Shown here: one piece after another, positions 10,445 through 21,655 of the stretch
Layout of the letters: each line of letters begins with the position of its first letter
How positions within the stretch are numbered: position 1 is the stretch's first letter
NCBI GenBank assembly: GCA_013180625.2
Contig: SNVD02007100.1
Coordinates: 1-64,000, forward strand
DNA from: Boswellia sacra
Taxonomy: Eukaryota > Streptophyta > Magnoliopsida > Sapindales > Burseraceae
Direction of reading: 5' to 3'
Length of the DNA stretch: 64,000 nucleotides
Made by a program: the position numbers and the translations under genes
The notes under the pieces: model-generated
Seen by the model: the letters and a program-made list of their open reading frames with translations, nothing else
Databases searched by the model: none
What the model was told of the DNA's origin: nothing

Positions 10445-11880
10445 TGTTGACCTAGGTATGACAACGCGACAGGGGGGTGAATTGGGTTTTTAATTGTAAA
10501 AACGAATTTATAAAACTTTTCTTAAAAGTTCAAAATTAGTTAAGTCTTTCTTTGAGAATGAAGGTGATGAAAGTAAAATTAGAGGTTATCTAAGAAGCAA
10601 TCAAGAGAATAACAATAATGAACAAACATAAGTGCAAGTGAATTTAAAGAGGATAGAGATAGAAAGAGTGCAAACTCAATTTACGTGCTTCCACAAAACT
10701 TGCCTACGTCCACGGGCTCCTAGCTTCTCCATAAGCTAGGCTTTCCACTAAGTTGTTGAATTCTTTACAACTTGCTTGATGAGCAACCTCACTAAGAGTT
10801 CTTCCTTCAACTCTTGATAACACCATGCCAAGAGTTCTCTATATTGTTTAACTCTTGATAACACCACACCAAGAGTTCTCTCAAGGATAACTATTATTCT
10901 TTACAAGAATGATCTCACTCTCACCAAAATATGAGAACAAAGAAAATTGTTTACAATAAAAATATAACTCTCTTCAAAGAGTAGACAAAGAATATAAAAG
11001 CCCTCTAAACTTGATATTTCTCTTATTTGTTGCTTGATGGATTCTTGTTGAATGCATGGGAGAAGGGCTTATTTTATAGGCAAATGAGATGAACTTATTC
11101 AAGTGAAGACACCAACTCCAATTTTTCTGCCCACCATAAAAATTGTAATATTGTTGGCCATTTTTGTCAATGCTCTGTTTGAAATTTGAAAATATGAAAA
11201 TCATAAAAGATCTGCATATTTGAATAAGATTTCCAATGCATAATTAATTAAATCATTTGGATAACTCTAGCTCAAGATATGGACAAAAGACCATTCGGTG
11301 CTCATGTTAGTAGATATTTCTTCCTTATGTTAGTCTACAGAATTTCATGATTTTATGCTAGGCTTCCATTTAAAATTTAAATTTCTTTAAAAGATATGAA
11401 ATGTCATCCATTATCTTTCCAACACAACAATAATCAAGTCATTTGGATATCTCTAGCTCAAGATATGGATAAAAGACCATTCGATGTTCATGTCAGCTGA
11501 TTTTATTTGTCCTTCAACTTGCATGATGATTCGGGCAACCTTTCACTTGAAATTTGAATTTCTTTAAAACAAATAAAATGTTAATAATTAAGTAAGCTTT
11601 CTAAAGGTTCAAGAATCACATCATTTGGACATTTATAGAGAAACATATGATCAATTAATTGAAATCGCTCATGTGTCACATTCCTTGAATCAAACCTTGT
11701 TCTTAAACTTTGGTGCCTTTAACATATAGTCTTCGTCTTAGCTTCAACACTTTATTTTAATAGGCCTCTTTCTTTATTTTACAACTATTTCATTGATCTT
11801 ATTCTTGCACATAAATAAACATATAATGAATTAATGTGTATTGTTATCATCAAAATTATCACGTAGCCTTAGGGCTAACA
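10445..11880 (-). mobile_element. Copia-1 5' LTR (1436 bp)
   Basis: The ends on the plus strand are TGTTGACC and GGCTAACA, imperfect inverted repeats. On the minus strand the LTR begins TGTTAGCCCTAAGG at 11880 and ends at 10445 before the primer site. Two near-identical 'caccaagagttctct' blocks lie at 10806-10880. The portion 11073-11880 matches the truncated partner at 4498-5310. No coding sequence is seen. Confidence 0.92.
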
Positions 11881-11978
11881 GTTTGTTCTTCGAAGAACAT
11901 GTGCACAATGAGACAAATGTCATTAATCAGCCATTTCTAGTTTTCTAATTAATAATTTTTCCTCTCACACTTTTTTTT

Positions 11979-13110
11979 TCATACATAACACGTCTTCAGC
12001 CTATCCATATTAATGGGCTCAGTGAATTCATTTTCTTCCATGTCTGATAGGATGACGACTCCACCGGACATGACCTTTGTCATAATGAATGGGCCCTCCC
12101 AATTGGGTTTGAACTTCCCTCTCAGATCAAACACTATTGTCCTAGCCTATTTAAGGACCAATTCTCCTTCCTTGAGCTTCCTTGCCTTTATTCTCTTGTT
12201 AAAGGCTTGAGTAACCTGTTTTCGATATAGTTGCATGTGATATTTGGCCTTCATTCTTTTCTCATCAATCAAGGCCAATTGTTCACATCTATTGTCAATC
12301 CACTCCCCTTCAGGAATTTTCGCTTCCATCAGAATTCTCATTGATTTCATTTCTATCTCCATTGGTAGAACCTCTTCTGAGCTATACACCAACAAGAAGG
12401 GTGTCATGCTTGTCAAACTCTTAGGTGTTGTTTTATAAGCCCATGACATAACCAATAACTTCGTCGCCCAATCTTTATATGTCTATACTATTTTGGCCAA
12501 CATCTTCGTGATGTTTTTTTTCGCTGCTTCTACTACTCCATTTGCTTGTGGTTGATATGGAGACGACTTATGATGTTCAATTCCATACTTCACAAATAAA
12601 ACTTTAATCTCAGCCTAAAAATGAACCCGATTGTTAGTCACGACATGATGTGGCACTCCAAATCTACATATGATGTTTTTCTCAATGAACTTCATCATCT
12701 ACTTTGCCACCAATTTACTATGGGACTCAGCTTCTATCCACTTGGTGAAGTAGTCAATCGGCATCACCATATATCTATGCCTATTAAAAGTTGACGGCCT
12801 TATCTTGCCTATAATACCAATACCCTAAATAGCAAAGGCCCACAATGCTATCATCCCTTGTAGCTCCAAGTGTGGTTGGTGAATCAAATTTTCATTAATC
12901 GAACATTGGTGACACCTCTTCACAGATTGGACACAATCTGTCTCCATGGTTAGCCCATTCATATGTGGTCGACATACACCACTATGAATTTCTTCCATAA
13001 GCCTTCTATCTTCTTTCTCATCGACACACCTCAATTGCATCCTTTCTGACAATCTTTTATACATCACTCCTCAATGACAAGTAAATTGTTCGGCCAACCT
13101 TTGTAATATA
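11979..13110 (-). pseudogene. Gyp-1 integrase (broken)
   Basis: The zinc-binding part (12825-13067) reads EIHSGVCRPHMNG ... RCHQC with the H-H-C-C ligands, but about a dozen residues present in the Gyp-4 copy between 'HMNG' and 'LTMETDC' are missing. The central core is visible as 'YFTKW' and 'VHFQAEIK' type fragments with many stops. The C-terminal part (12147-12455) reads 'PFLLVYSSEEVLPMEIEM', 'QLALIDEKRM' and 'LKEGELVLK'. It ends 'NMDRLKTCYV' with TGA at 11979-11981. It would integrate cDNA. Confidence 0.85.
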
Positions 13111-14084
13111 ACCCTATCTTTCTCGTTGGCCTTCTGTGGCAAAATCCTTTCTTCCAAGTATCTATTCAAGTCATAGAACCATGGCTTCTCATCCACTTTG
13201 ACCTCTATTACATGGGGTTCCATATAATAGGGACCCCATGCTTGTGATATCACTATTGGTCTAACCAACAACTCTTTGGTACTCACCTAAACTGATGCCA
13301 AAGAGGCTAAAGTATCAGCCATCTGATTCTCATTTTCGGGGAGATGGGTAAAGGTACACTACTTGAACCTCCCAATCAACCTTCTGATGTGCTCAACTTA
13401 CGATTTCAACCTTCCTTCCCATAGATCCCAATCTTCACTCGCTTAAGAGATGACTAGTTTTCAATCTCCCAACACTTATTTTTCATCAATACCCATTGCA
13501 ATCACAATTTCCAAACCAAATGCATAGGTTTCATACTCAGCCATATTATTGGTGACTCTAAACTCTAACTTCTTAGCAAAAGGGATAACTTCTTCAGGAG
13601 ACCAGAATAACTCCTATTCTGGCACCATTTCTATTGACAGCTTTGTCAAAGAACATTCTCTATCTCACTATCGAGATTAACCCCTAAGTTCATCTGGGAA
13701 ATCCAACTCCTACAGTTCATCATTGTTGAACGGATTCATGGCCAAAAACTCTATTACTACTCTTCCTTTCACCACCTTTTTGGTGACGTACTCAATGTCA
13801 AATTCTGACAACTAAACCAGCCATCCTGATAGCTTCCCCACCAATGATGGCACTTCATAAAGATACTTCATTGGATCCTCCTTCGAGACAACCTTAATCT
13901 TGTAAGACTAAAAATAATGCCTCAACTTCTTCGAGAGCCACACCATGGCTAAACATGTTTTCTCCATGTAGCTATATTTCATCTTGTATGGTGGCAACTT
14001 TTTGTTAAGATAGTAAATAGTATGTTCTACGCCATTCTCATCTTCTTGTGCCAGCATGGCACCTATGGCCTTAGATAGCTCCTC
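13111..14084 (-). pseudogene. Gyp-1 RNase H region
   Basis: The first RNase H piece reads AIGAMLAQEDENGVEHTIYYL near 13990-14075, followed by 'YMEKTCLAMVW'. A second RNase H-like stretch near 13480-13600 has 'LEFRVTNNMAEYE', with the conserved N-N-M-A-E-Y. The end is 'ELLVRPIVISQAWGPYYMEP' (13220-13286), the linker to integrase. Two RNase H-like segments, with a second one before integrase, fit Tat elements. Stops are frequent. Confidence 0.75.
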
Positions 14085-14609
14085 CCAATCTTCTCAAGCA
14101 TTCTTGGGGAGGTCATGGTACCATACTATCACATCATCTTCTAGGGATAGCATGAAGTACTTCAAGATGTACTCCTATGACAAAGAAGTGGTAGCCATGA
14201 CAGCTGCATGTAATCTCAAGTGTGTCTTGGTGTTGCCCTCTCCATTGCATTTGGGCAAGTTTGGTAGGCAAAACTTTGGCAACAACTCATTGTCTCCAAT
14301 GAGTAGGATATCATCTAGTTCTTCGACCCCTTTCAACCCCTTCTATTTCAAGAAGGATTAGACCTTCTCCATGTTGTTAGCCAACTACTTGATTGATTCA
14401 AGCTCTTCTTGATTGACTGGGCTTTTTCCCCTACCTCTGCCTTGACTATTCTCACCATCACTATCACCATTACCCTCAGGTGGTGGCTGGTTTGTACAGT
14501 TAGGTCCATTCGATAGAGCTTCAATGAGTTGGGCCATTTGTTGTTGAAGAGTGTTGATGTCAGCCTACACTTGAGCCATTTTAGCATTGTTGTTGTTGGG
14601 TGTAGCCAT
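14085..14609 (-). pseudogene. Gyp-1 gag N-terminal part, fused to RNase H
   Basis: The start ATG is at 14609-14607 and the frame reads MATPNNNNAKMAQV, then 'TLQQQMAQLIEAL' and a Gly/Asp/Ser-rich linker. The same start is seen in Gyp-5 at 61137 (MAAPNNNNAEMAQVRADI). Further on come 'YFKMLSLEDDVMVWYHDLP' and 'EDWEELS', after which the reading passes straight into RNase H ('KAIGAML'). In Gyp-2 and Gyp-5 the same motif continues into more gag. Frames are broken in several places. Confidence 0.82.
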
Positions 14610-15331
14610 TTCGTGAACTGGTTCTCTGGCCTTGTCAAATGACCACCTTGTTTAACCCAAGCTATAATGGCTGCGAAACAAAGGTGTTAATGCCATGCAT
14701 GCATGATATGATGCATGCTCATACAAGGGTATAGACACGCTTTCGACCTTCCAACCTTATCTCTGCCACACATGTAGAGTCGAGTCTCTGTTCCTAGTAT
14801 TTTGACCTCATTCCCAAGTCGTCATCATTGGATGTAGGAACACGAGATTCTCTCACCTAGTTCTAAAATATGTTGATGTTGGATTCTCCATGATTGTTAT
14901 AACATGGCTTTCTAAACATTATGATAACCTTAACTCATGACACATGTTCCCATTTTGTTCTTACGAGTGACTCAATAGGTGGCATTCGTTCATAGTTCCA
15001 TGAGGTTTGAGTTGATGTTATTCTAATCATGGGGAATTTACATCCATAGACATGCATTTCAACATAGCTTTTGGATATTCAACCTATTGAAAATTTCTAG
15101 AATCGTCTACATGGGGTTAAGTCTCAAGGGTCCAATAGCATACGGTTCTTCGAGCAAGAGATCCATTTTTAGGCCAGTCTCTTTTTATACCAATTCAATG
15201 GTACATGCTCAAAGGTGGTGACACCAACATGAGTTATCTAGGGGTCGATTGGAGCCAAAGACTTTTAATGCCAATGCCATATGGCTAGTTTAGGCATTTC
15301 ATACTCATTGTGTGCAAAAGCATAGTGATGC
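14610..15331 (-). other. Gyp-1 leader (5' untranslated internal region)
   Basis: Homologous to 61138-61937 and, for its LTR-proximal 260 bp, to 32416-32673. It contains an ATGCATGC-rich stretch near 14693-14722. No credible reading frame. It is interrupted at 15331 by a solo LTR. Confidence 0.85.
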
Positions 15332-16755
15332 TGATAAGTGTCTATTTATATATCATTTTCATATCAATTCGTCCATGTTTCTTTGCTATATTCCTTGGTA
15401 TTTTTATGTTTTTGTGTGGTTTTGATGTTTGTAGGAGTTTTGGAGCAACTTGCACAAAAATGGAGTAAAACCCTTCATTTTCACCTCTGCTAGTCAACCA
15501 TCTTCTCGGATTTAATTGTATTGATATACAATGAACCCGATGACATATCATATATCGTTGAAAAGCTCTCGAAGTCTACTTTTTGGAGAAATTTACGGTT
15601 TATGAATCCATTCAGTGTACCGAAAGTTGTAATCAAAACAGTGTGAGAAGTGTAGAAATGTAATTCCACACATCACTGTAGCATGTATAATACGGGACAC
15701 TGTAGCACGTTACTGTAGCAGAGTATTTAAACACATTTTAGGGTTTTATTTTCATAACTTGAAGAGGGGAAAACGTGGGAGGAGGCTGCATTTCTGGATT
15801 TCTCTCATCCCTTGGAGTTCTTGAAGGAGAAAGAAGATTTTGAAAGAGGAGGAACTACAATTCCAAGAAGATTCATCTACAAAGAAGATTTTCAAAGAAT
15901 TTGCTAAGTTCTTTCTTTCCTTTTCAATTCTGGAATTTCTCTGTATTGTATTTGTTATTCTGATTGAATATGTGTAACTAAATCTGAATTGGTTGAGGGT
16001 GATTTCAAAGCCCTTGATATGGATTTTGTGAGTTGATTGTGTAAGAAATTGTTATCCAATTCTCTAATTGAAGTTGCTTGTATTTTCCCATATCTAATGC
16101 TTATGATTGCTTACTGATTGTATTTGGAATGGCCAACTGAATATAATCTGTTGTTGTCTATTGCTAGATTAGAAATCTTGATCCGTAATTGTCATGAATT
16201 TCCAATCATTAGTAGCAAAATTGTGATCAGAGATTGCAATTGGAAAATACAACCTAGGTTAAATAATCTGAACTTGTGTGATTATTGCTTAGATCAACCT
16301 ATCTTTCTCATCGTAATGCTTCCATTGAATTAAACTCAGAGAGCTTGTTCTAGGTTGTTTAATGGATAGAGATTAAATAAAGAGCTTGTTTTATTTAACA
16401 ACAAAGTAAGGAAAGATTGGGATAACAGAGCTTGTTGTTATCTACGGTTGATAACTTCAATGCTGTAATTGGATTACAATTCTATGTTAATTCACAAATT
16501 CATATCTTGTGGCAGAGAATGAACTCTTAACCAAGTGTCTCTCATTGATTTTTCACTCCATTTAACTTTGCTTTGTGTTATTCTTCATTTGCTTTCGTAT
16601 TAAGTTTAGTTAATCAATCAACAAAACCCCCCCTGTTTAGTTTATTATTGCTGGAAAATAACAAATTCAATTAGAATCAATCCTCGTGGGAACGATATCT
16701 ACTTATCACTTTATTACTTGTGCGACTAGTATACTTGCTAGTTTCGAACGCATCA
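15332..16755. mobile_element. Solo LTR (1424 bp), Athila/Tat-type, with perfect 5-bp target duplication
   Basis: It begins TGATAAGTGTC and ends GAACGCATCA, and is flanked by GATGC at 15327-15331 and 16756-16760. The sister leaders at about 32611 and 61870 have the uninterrupted sequence 'gtgatgcaaggact', an empty site for the same position. The 3' part has 'gaatcaatcctcgtgggaacga', a block typical of the end of large plant gypsy LTRs. ORFs inside (for example 16118-16333) show no similarity and no codon pattern. It most likely arose by LTR-LTR recombination. Orientation is probably plus from that terminal block. Confidence 0.93.
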
Positions 16756-16783
16756 GATGCAAGGACTTAAAATATCAATATGA
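16756..16783 (-). other. Remainder of Gyp-1 leader, then head-to-head junction
   Basis: After the duplicated GATGC the leader continues as 'aaggact...atcaa', matching 32616-32640 for about 25 bp. It then changes to plus-strand gag of Gyp-2 near 16784. Confidence 0.6.
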
Positions 16784-17816
16784 GCTATTAGAATAAGAAA
16801 TTAGCCAAGGACATGAAAAGGTTCAGTCCCTCTTGAAGAAGAAAGGGTTAAAAGGGGTCGAAGTCCTAGATGACATCCTACTCGTTAGAGACAACGATTT
16901 GCCATCGAAGTCTCGTATGCCTAATTTGCCCTAGTTTAATGGAAATGGTAATCTAAAGACGCATTTGAGACAGTATGTTGTTGTCATAACCATCATTCCT
17001 TTACCAAAAGAGTACATTTTGAAGTATTTTAACTATCCTTAGAAGATGATGCAGTAGTATGGTATCAAGATCTTCTCAAGAGAGTTCGAGAAGATTGGGA
17101 AGAGCTATTTGAATAGTTTGTAGAGCGATATTGCCACAATATCTAACTAGAGGTATTCTTGGGGGATTTGGAAACGACACGTCAGAAGCCAATGAGACAT
17201 TTTTAGAAAACTTGGTTCGTTGGAGGGCTAAAGCTGCCAAGATGACTATGAAGCCCGCTGAGAAGGAGCAGTCTGCATGGTGCTCAATATAGCCCATGTT
17301 TTCATTAGGGATAGACTTGCAAGCTTTCTTATTAAGACTATTGATAAATTATATGATTCGGTCATTCAAATAGAAGATTTAGAGGCCAAGAAGAAGAGAA
17401 ACAATAACAACTACCCAAGAATAAGTCAAGGGTAGTACCATCAGGCTATTGGGTCTACAACAAAGAATGTTCAGGTGAAAGTAGTCACTCAACAAAGAAA
17501 ATTTAATCGTTTAGCAAGACCATTGTCAAGGATCTTTGCCAAGTTGAGAGTTGAATGGGTCCTACAACCATTATCGCCAAGCGAGCTTCTAAATTCATTG
17601 CCAAGGAATCAGAGACACCACGAGAAATGTGAGTTCCATCAAGTAATTGGTCACAAGACTGATGATTATACTTGTCTCCACCATAAGATTCAAGATTTGA
17701 TTAATAAGGGTCGGATTCCTGATCTGGAGCTTGAAGAGCCTAATATGAGAAGCAACCCACTACCTAACTATAATCGAGTACCTCCTCCGTCAACCAACAT
17801 GATAGATCAGGCTTGA
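16784..17816 (+). pseudogene. Gyp-2 gag (5'-truncated)
   Basis: The frame reads 'VQSLLKKKGLKGVE' and 'LPSKSRMPNLP', then 'EDWEELFE*FVERYCHN', 'RLASFLIKTIDKLYDSVIQ' and 'IEDLEAKKK'. The last part (17475-17816) has CEFHQVIGHKTDDY followed by 'LHHKIQDLINKG', a C-x2-H-x4-H-x4-C type knuckle whose final C has become Y. The corresponding Gyp-5 gag starts about 100 codons earlier. Several stops replace Q or W codons. In a live element gag forms the particle. Confidence 0.85.
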
Positions 17817-18646
17817 CTGAGGAAGAAGTCATGAACTCTTTTGAAGAGAAGGGTGGATGAAGTCGAGCTGAAAGAGCCCAAAGAAGGGAGAAGTCCAAGC
17901 TTAAGCAATAATAAGGGTCCATTAGAAAGGTGGCCACTAACAAGAAGCCTAAAAAAGAGAAGCTTGAAGAAGAAAAGCCTAATGAGATTATCAAAAGGGT
18001 GGAAGAAGAGCCCATTCTTTTAGCAACCCAAATCATCAATAAAAAGGGTGGATGGACCAATGTTGCTATGAAAGGGGTCAAGCGAAACTTAGAGCCCAAT
18101 TTTGTATGCCTGAGTGACCATGAGGAAATGGAAGAAAATAAAGAAGAGGAGATAGAAAATGAAGAAGCAACCTCCGAGAAGAAAATGAGTGCCTTTGCCA
18201 AGAAGTGGATGGCTAGAAGAGGGCCTAAGAGAGGCCCACCATCTAGAAGGCTCAAGGTGAAGAAAGGTAATGAAACTAGGAACACGAAACAAGTTGAGAG
18301 TCTTGTAAGACGAGAGAGTTTAGCTAGAAAGTGTAAAGAGGTAAAAGTCATAGGTATTTGGGATGACATTCCTAAAGTCAAGACCCTTCCTATTTTTGGG
18401 TTGACTTTAGTAGTGAGGACGAGGAAATAGAAGTGAGAGCCAAGGAAGAAACACGTGAAAAACAAACATATGAGGGAGAAACACCTAAAGGGGAGAGTGA
18501 GAATCTACAAGGAGTGACAAGGAGTGCTGGGTTCTACCATGAGAAAAAGAAGAAAAAAACCAGTCGAGAAAGAGAATACTATTAAGAAAGGCAAAGAAGC
18601 TGCCAAAGAAGAGGTCAAAGAAAAAGAAGATCAAGTGATCAAGTAG
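17817..18646 (+). pseudogene. Gyp-2 gag-protease spacer, Lys/Glu-rich
   Basis: An open plus frame at 17930-18430 is rich in K and E ('EEMEENKEEEIENEE', 'KKWMARRGPKRGPPSRR'), fitting the disordered linker of plant gypsy polyproteins. The 233-codon minus frame covering it is the mirror of this biased composition. No enzyme motif is seen. Confidence 0.6.
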
Positions 18647-19650
18647 TTGAAGAAGACTCAACTGAATGCTAGCATTTGGGACTTGTTAATCTCATCTCAA
18701 AAGAATGGAGAAGCCAAGGCAAAAGCTTTTACAGATATGGAGATTCTAATGGTTACAACTCATAATGAGATGTTGGCTACTATGAGTGGGAGAGAACCCA
18801 AGGGGGTAAGTAAGAAAGGTGTGATCACCTTTACTAATGATGATTTGCCCTTCGAAGGAATGAATCACAACAAGTCATTGTTCATCGCTGTAGAGATTAG
18901 AAGGAAGATATCTCCTTGTATCATGATGGATGATGGGTCCACTATCAATATTATGCCAATGAAGATATTGCACAAGTTTGGTGTTGAAGATAACCTTGAA
19001 CCTTGCAAGACGGTGATCAGGGCTTATGATGACTCGAAGAGGAGTGCTTTTAGGATCTTCAAGGCATTGGTGAAGACTAGGTCTATTGAAGTGGTGACTG
19101 AATTCACTGTCCTAGATATTCCTCTCACGTTTGCTACTTTGTTGGGCTGAGCATGACTTTACCCTCTTGGTGACGTTCCTTCCACCTTGCATCAAAAGAT
19201 CCGATTCAACATGGATGGAGAGATTGTAATGATTCATGCTACCTCGACCATTACACCTACTACTTTAAATGTGAAGGTTGGAGCGATACCTTAGATAGGT
19301 GGCTTCCATGTACGCATGATTAACGAGGTCAGCCTGATAGTTGCTAGAATAATGAAGAAGCAAGGGTACTTGTAAGGAACAGGGCTTGGCAAGAACAGAA
19401 GTGGTTTCCTATTCCTTCCAGATTTCAAGTGCCAAACCATTAAAAGAGGGTTGGGCTATATGTTCAATGAAAATGGAGACTTCGACCCCAAGAACGGGGA
19501 GTTCATCAAGTTTGTCAAAGCCAAAGATATAAACTATGCGGGAGCTGCTAAGCCATAGGTTTATAATGGAAAGTTGAAGCCCGGTTTTGAGATTTTCAAA
19601 GACATACTCCAAATAGGAATCTCCAAGAGCTATGACTTGGCTAAAGTCAT
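18647..19650 (+). pseudogene. Gyp-2 protease unit 1 (retropepsin plus G-patch-like tail)
   Basis: This has the aspartic protease motif MDDGSTINIMP (18926-18958), preceded by 'VITFTNDDLPFEG' and 'HNKSLFIAVEI', and followed by 'VIRAYDDSKRSAF' and 'FTVLDIPLTFATLLG'. Only this unit keeps D-G-S. A TGA after 'LLG' ends the frame at 19150. Homology continues with 'VPSTLHQKI' and a G-patch-like 'IMKKQGYL' ... 'GTGLGKNRSGF'. It would cleave the polyprotein. It is the first of three tandem copies. Confidence 0.85.
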
Positions 19651-21510
19651 ACGTTTGGCAAATGTGGAGATTCCAATGGTTGCAACTCCTAATGAGATGT
19701 TGACTACTATGACTATGAGAGAACCCAAGGGGGTAAGTAAGAAAGGTGTGATCACCTTCACCGATGATGATTTGCCATTCAAAGGAAGGAATCATAACAA
19801 GTCATTTTTCGTCACCGTAGAGATTGAGGGGAAGATATCTCCTTGCATCATGATGGATGATAGGTCCACTATCATTATTATGCCTATGAAGATATTGCAC
19901 ATGTTTAGTGTTGAAGAAGATAACCTTGAATTTTGTAAGACTATGATCAGGGCTTATGATGACTCGAAGAGGAGTGTTTTTGGGATCTTCAATGCATTGG
20001 TGAAGACTGGGCCTATTGAAGTGGTGATTGAATTCACCGTCCTAGACATTTCTTTCACGTTTGCTACTTTGTTAGGCCGAGCATGCCTTTATCCTCTTGG
20101 TGAAGTTCCTTCCACCTTGCACCAAAAGATCCAATTCAACATGGATGGAGAGATTGTGATGATTTATGCTACCTCGACCATTACGCCTGCTACCTTAAGT
20201 GTGAAGGTTGGAGAGATACCTTGTATAGGTGGCTTCCATGTACCCATGATTAACAAGGTGAGTCTGATAGTTGCTAGAATAATGAAGAAGCAATGGTACT
20301 TGTAAGGAACAGGGCTTAGAAAGAATAGAAGTGGTTTCCTATCCCTTCCAGATTTTAAAAGCCAAACCACTATAAAAGGGTTGGGCTATGTGCCCAATGA
20401 GAATAGGGACTTTGAGCCCAAGAACGGGGAGCTCATCAAGTTTGTCAAAGCCAAAGATACAAAGTATGTGGAAGCTACTAAGCCATGGGTTTATAATGTA
20501 AAGTTGAAGCCCGATTTTGAGATTTTCAAAGACATACTCCAAGCAAGAATCTCCAAGAGGTATGACTTGGCTAACGTCATACCTTTGGCATATCTGGATA
20601 TTCCAATGGTTACAACTCCTAATGAGATGTTGACTACTATGACTGGTGGAGAACCCAAGGGGGTAAGTAAGAAAGGTGTGATCACTTTCACCGATGATGA
20701 TTTGCCCACCAAAGGGAGGAATCACAACAAGCCATTAATTGTTCATCGCCATAAAGATTGGGGGAAAGATATCTCCTTGTATCATGATGGATGATAGATT
20801 CGCTATCAATATTACGCCAATGAAGATATTGCACAAGTTTGGTGTTGAAGAAGGTGACCTCGAACCTTGTAAGATGATGATCAGGGCTTATGATGACTCA
20901 AAGAGGGGTGTTATTAGGACCTTGAAGGCATTGGTGAAGACTGGGCCTATTGAAGTGGTGACTGAATTCATCGTCCTAGACATTCCTCTCACATTTCCTG
21001 CTTTGTTGAGCCGAGCATGGCTCTATCCTCTTGGTGAAGTTCCTTCCACCTTGCACCAAAAGATTTGATTCAACATGGATGGAGAGATTGTGATGATTCA
21101 TGCTACCTCGACCATTACGCTTGCCACTTTAAGTGTGAAGGTTAGATACCTTTCATAGGTGGCTTCCATGTAGCCATGATTAACGAGGTCAGTCCGATAG
21201 TTGCTGGAATAATGAAGAAGCAAGGGCACTTGCAAGGAATAGGGCTTGGAAAGAATAGAAGTGGTTTCCTATCCCTTCCAGATTTCAAGGTCCAAACCAT
21301 TAGAGGAAGGTTGGGCTATGTGTCCAATCAAAATAGAGACTTTGACCTGATAAGCGGGGAGTTCATCAAGTTTATCAAAGCCAAAGATACAAAATATGTG
21401 GGAGCTACTAAGCCATGGGTTTACAATGGAAAGTTGAATCCTGGTTTTGAGATTTTCAAAGACATACTCCAAGCAGGAATCTCTAAGACGTATGAATTGG
21501 TTGAAGACAT
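18725..21510 (+). repeat. Three tandem copies, period about 927-930 bp
   Basis: The copies begin near 18725, 19650 and 20580. Matching words occur at the same offsets ('gagatatctccttg', 'gggcttatgatgactc', 'ccttccaccttgca'). Both spacings are multiples of three. Divergence between copies is visible but modest, so the array is older than the latest substitutions and probably arose by unequal exchange. Confidence 0.9.
19651..20580 (+). pseudogene. Gyp-2 protease unit 2 (tandem duplicate)
   Basis: Copy of unit 1, displaced by 927 bp measured at the shared 'agggggtaag' (18801 to 19728). The 243-codon frame 19574-20305 spans the junction and most of the copy. The active site reads MDDRSTIIIMP, with G changed to R, so the fold could not be catalytic. 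'LLGRACLYPLGEVPSTLHQK' and 'IMKKQWYL' follow. The in-frame spacing means it would lengthen the polyprotein rather than shift it. Confidence 0.85.
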
Positions 21511-21655
21511 TGAGAAGGCTAAGATCAAGGAAGAGAAGCTTTCAAAGCCACAAATGGACGCGTCCATCAACCTTGCTATCTTTATTAAAGAGGGGATCAA
21601 GGATGTCTGCTATGAAGATGTATTTATTCTTAACCTCTTTGAGGACATTGTATAA
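20581..21655 (+). pseudogene. Gyp-2 protease unit 3 (tandem duplicate) and end of array
   Basis: Third copy, 930 bp after unit 2 ('agggggtaag' at 20658). The active site reads MDDRFAINITP. A short frame change lies near 20735. The G-patch-like 'GIMKKQGHLQGIGLGKNRSGF' part (21176-21280) is the best preserved of the three. It runs on past the duplicated region into 'LVEDIEKAKIKEEKLSKPQ' and 'FILNLFEDIV' with a stop at 21653-21655. Confidence 0.85.

Larger units (their letters stand above)
4498..11880 (-). mobile_element. Copia-1: degenerate Ty1/copia retrotransposon
   Basis: In minus orientation the order is: 5' LTR (10445-11880), primer site like initiator tRNA-Met (10431-10442), gag, protease, integrase, RT, RNase H, polypurine tract (5311-5325), 3' LTR (4498-5310, truncated). 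Integrase before RT is diagnostic of copia. At least four frame changes and several stops break gag-pol, so it is not autonomous. The right flank starts GTTTG in Gyp-1; the left flank was lost with the LTR truncation, so no target duplication can be checked. Confidence 0.92.
11881..16783 (-). mobile_element. Gyp-1: internal region of a Tat-like gypsy element with internal deletion
   Basis: In minus orientation: leader (16783-16756 and 15331-14610, split by a solo LTR), gag N-terminal part (14609-14085), then directly RNase H and integrase (14084-11979), then the post-integrase segment cut by Copia-1 at 11881. Compared with Gyp-2, the rest of gag, the protease and most of RT are missing at the 14084/14085 junction. 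The LTR at 1501-4497 is on the same strand and is probably its 3' LTR. The antisense genes and polypurine tract are not present between them. Confidence 0.85.

Noticed and set aside
17764..18465. Longest open frame in the window (233 codons, minus strand)
   Set aside because: It mirrors the Lys/Glu-rich plus-strand gag-protease spacer. The hydrophobic Ser/Phe/Leu composition is what the complement of such codons gives, and no motif is present.
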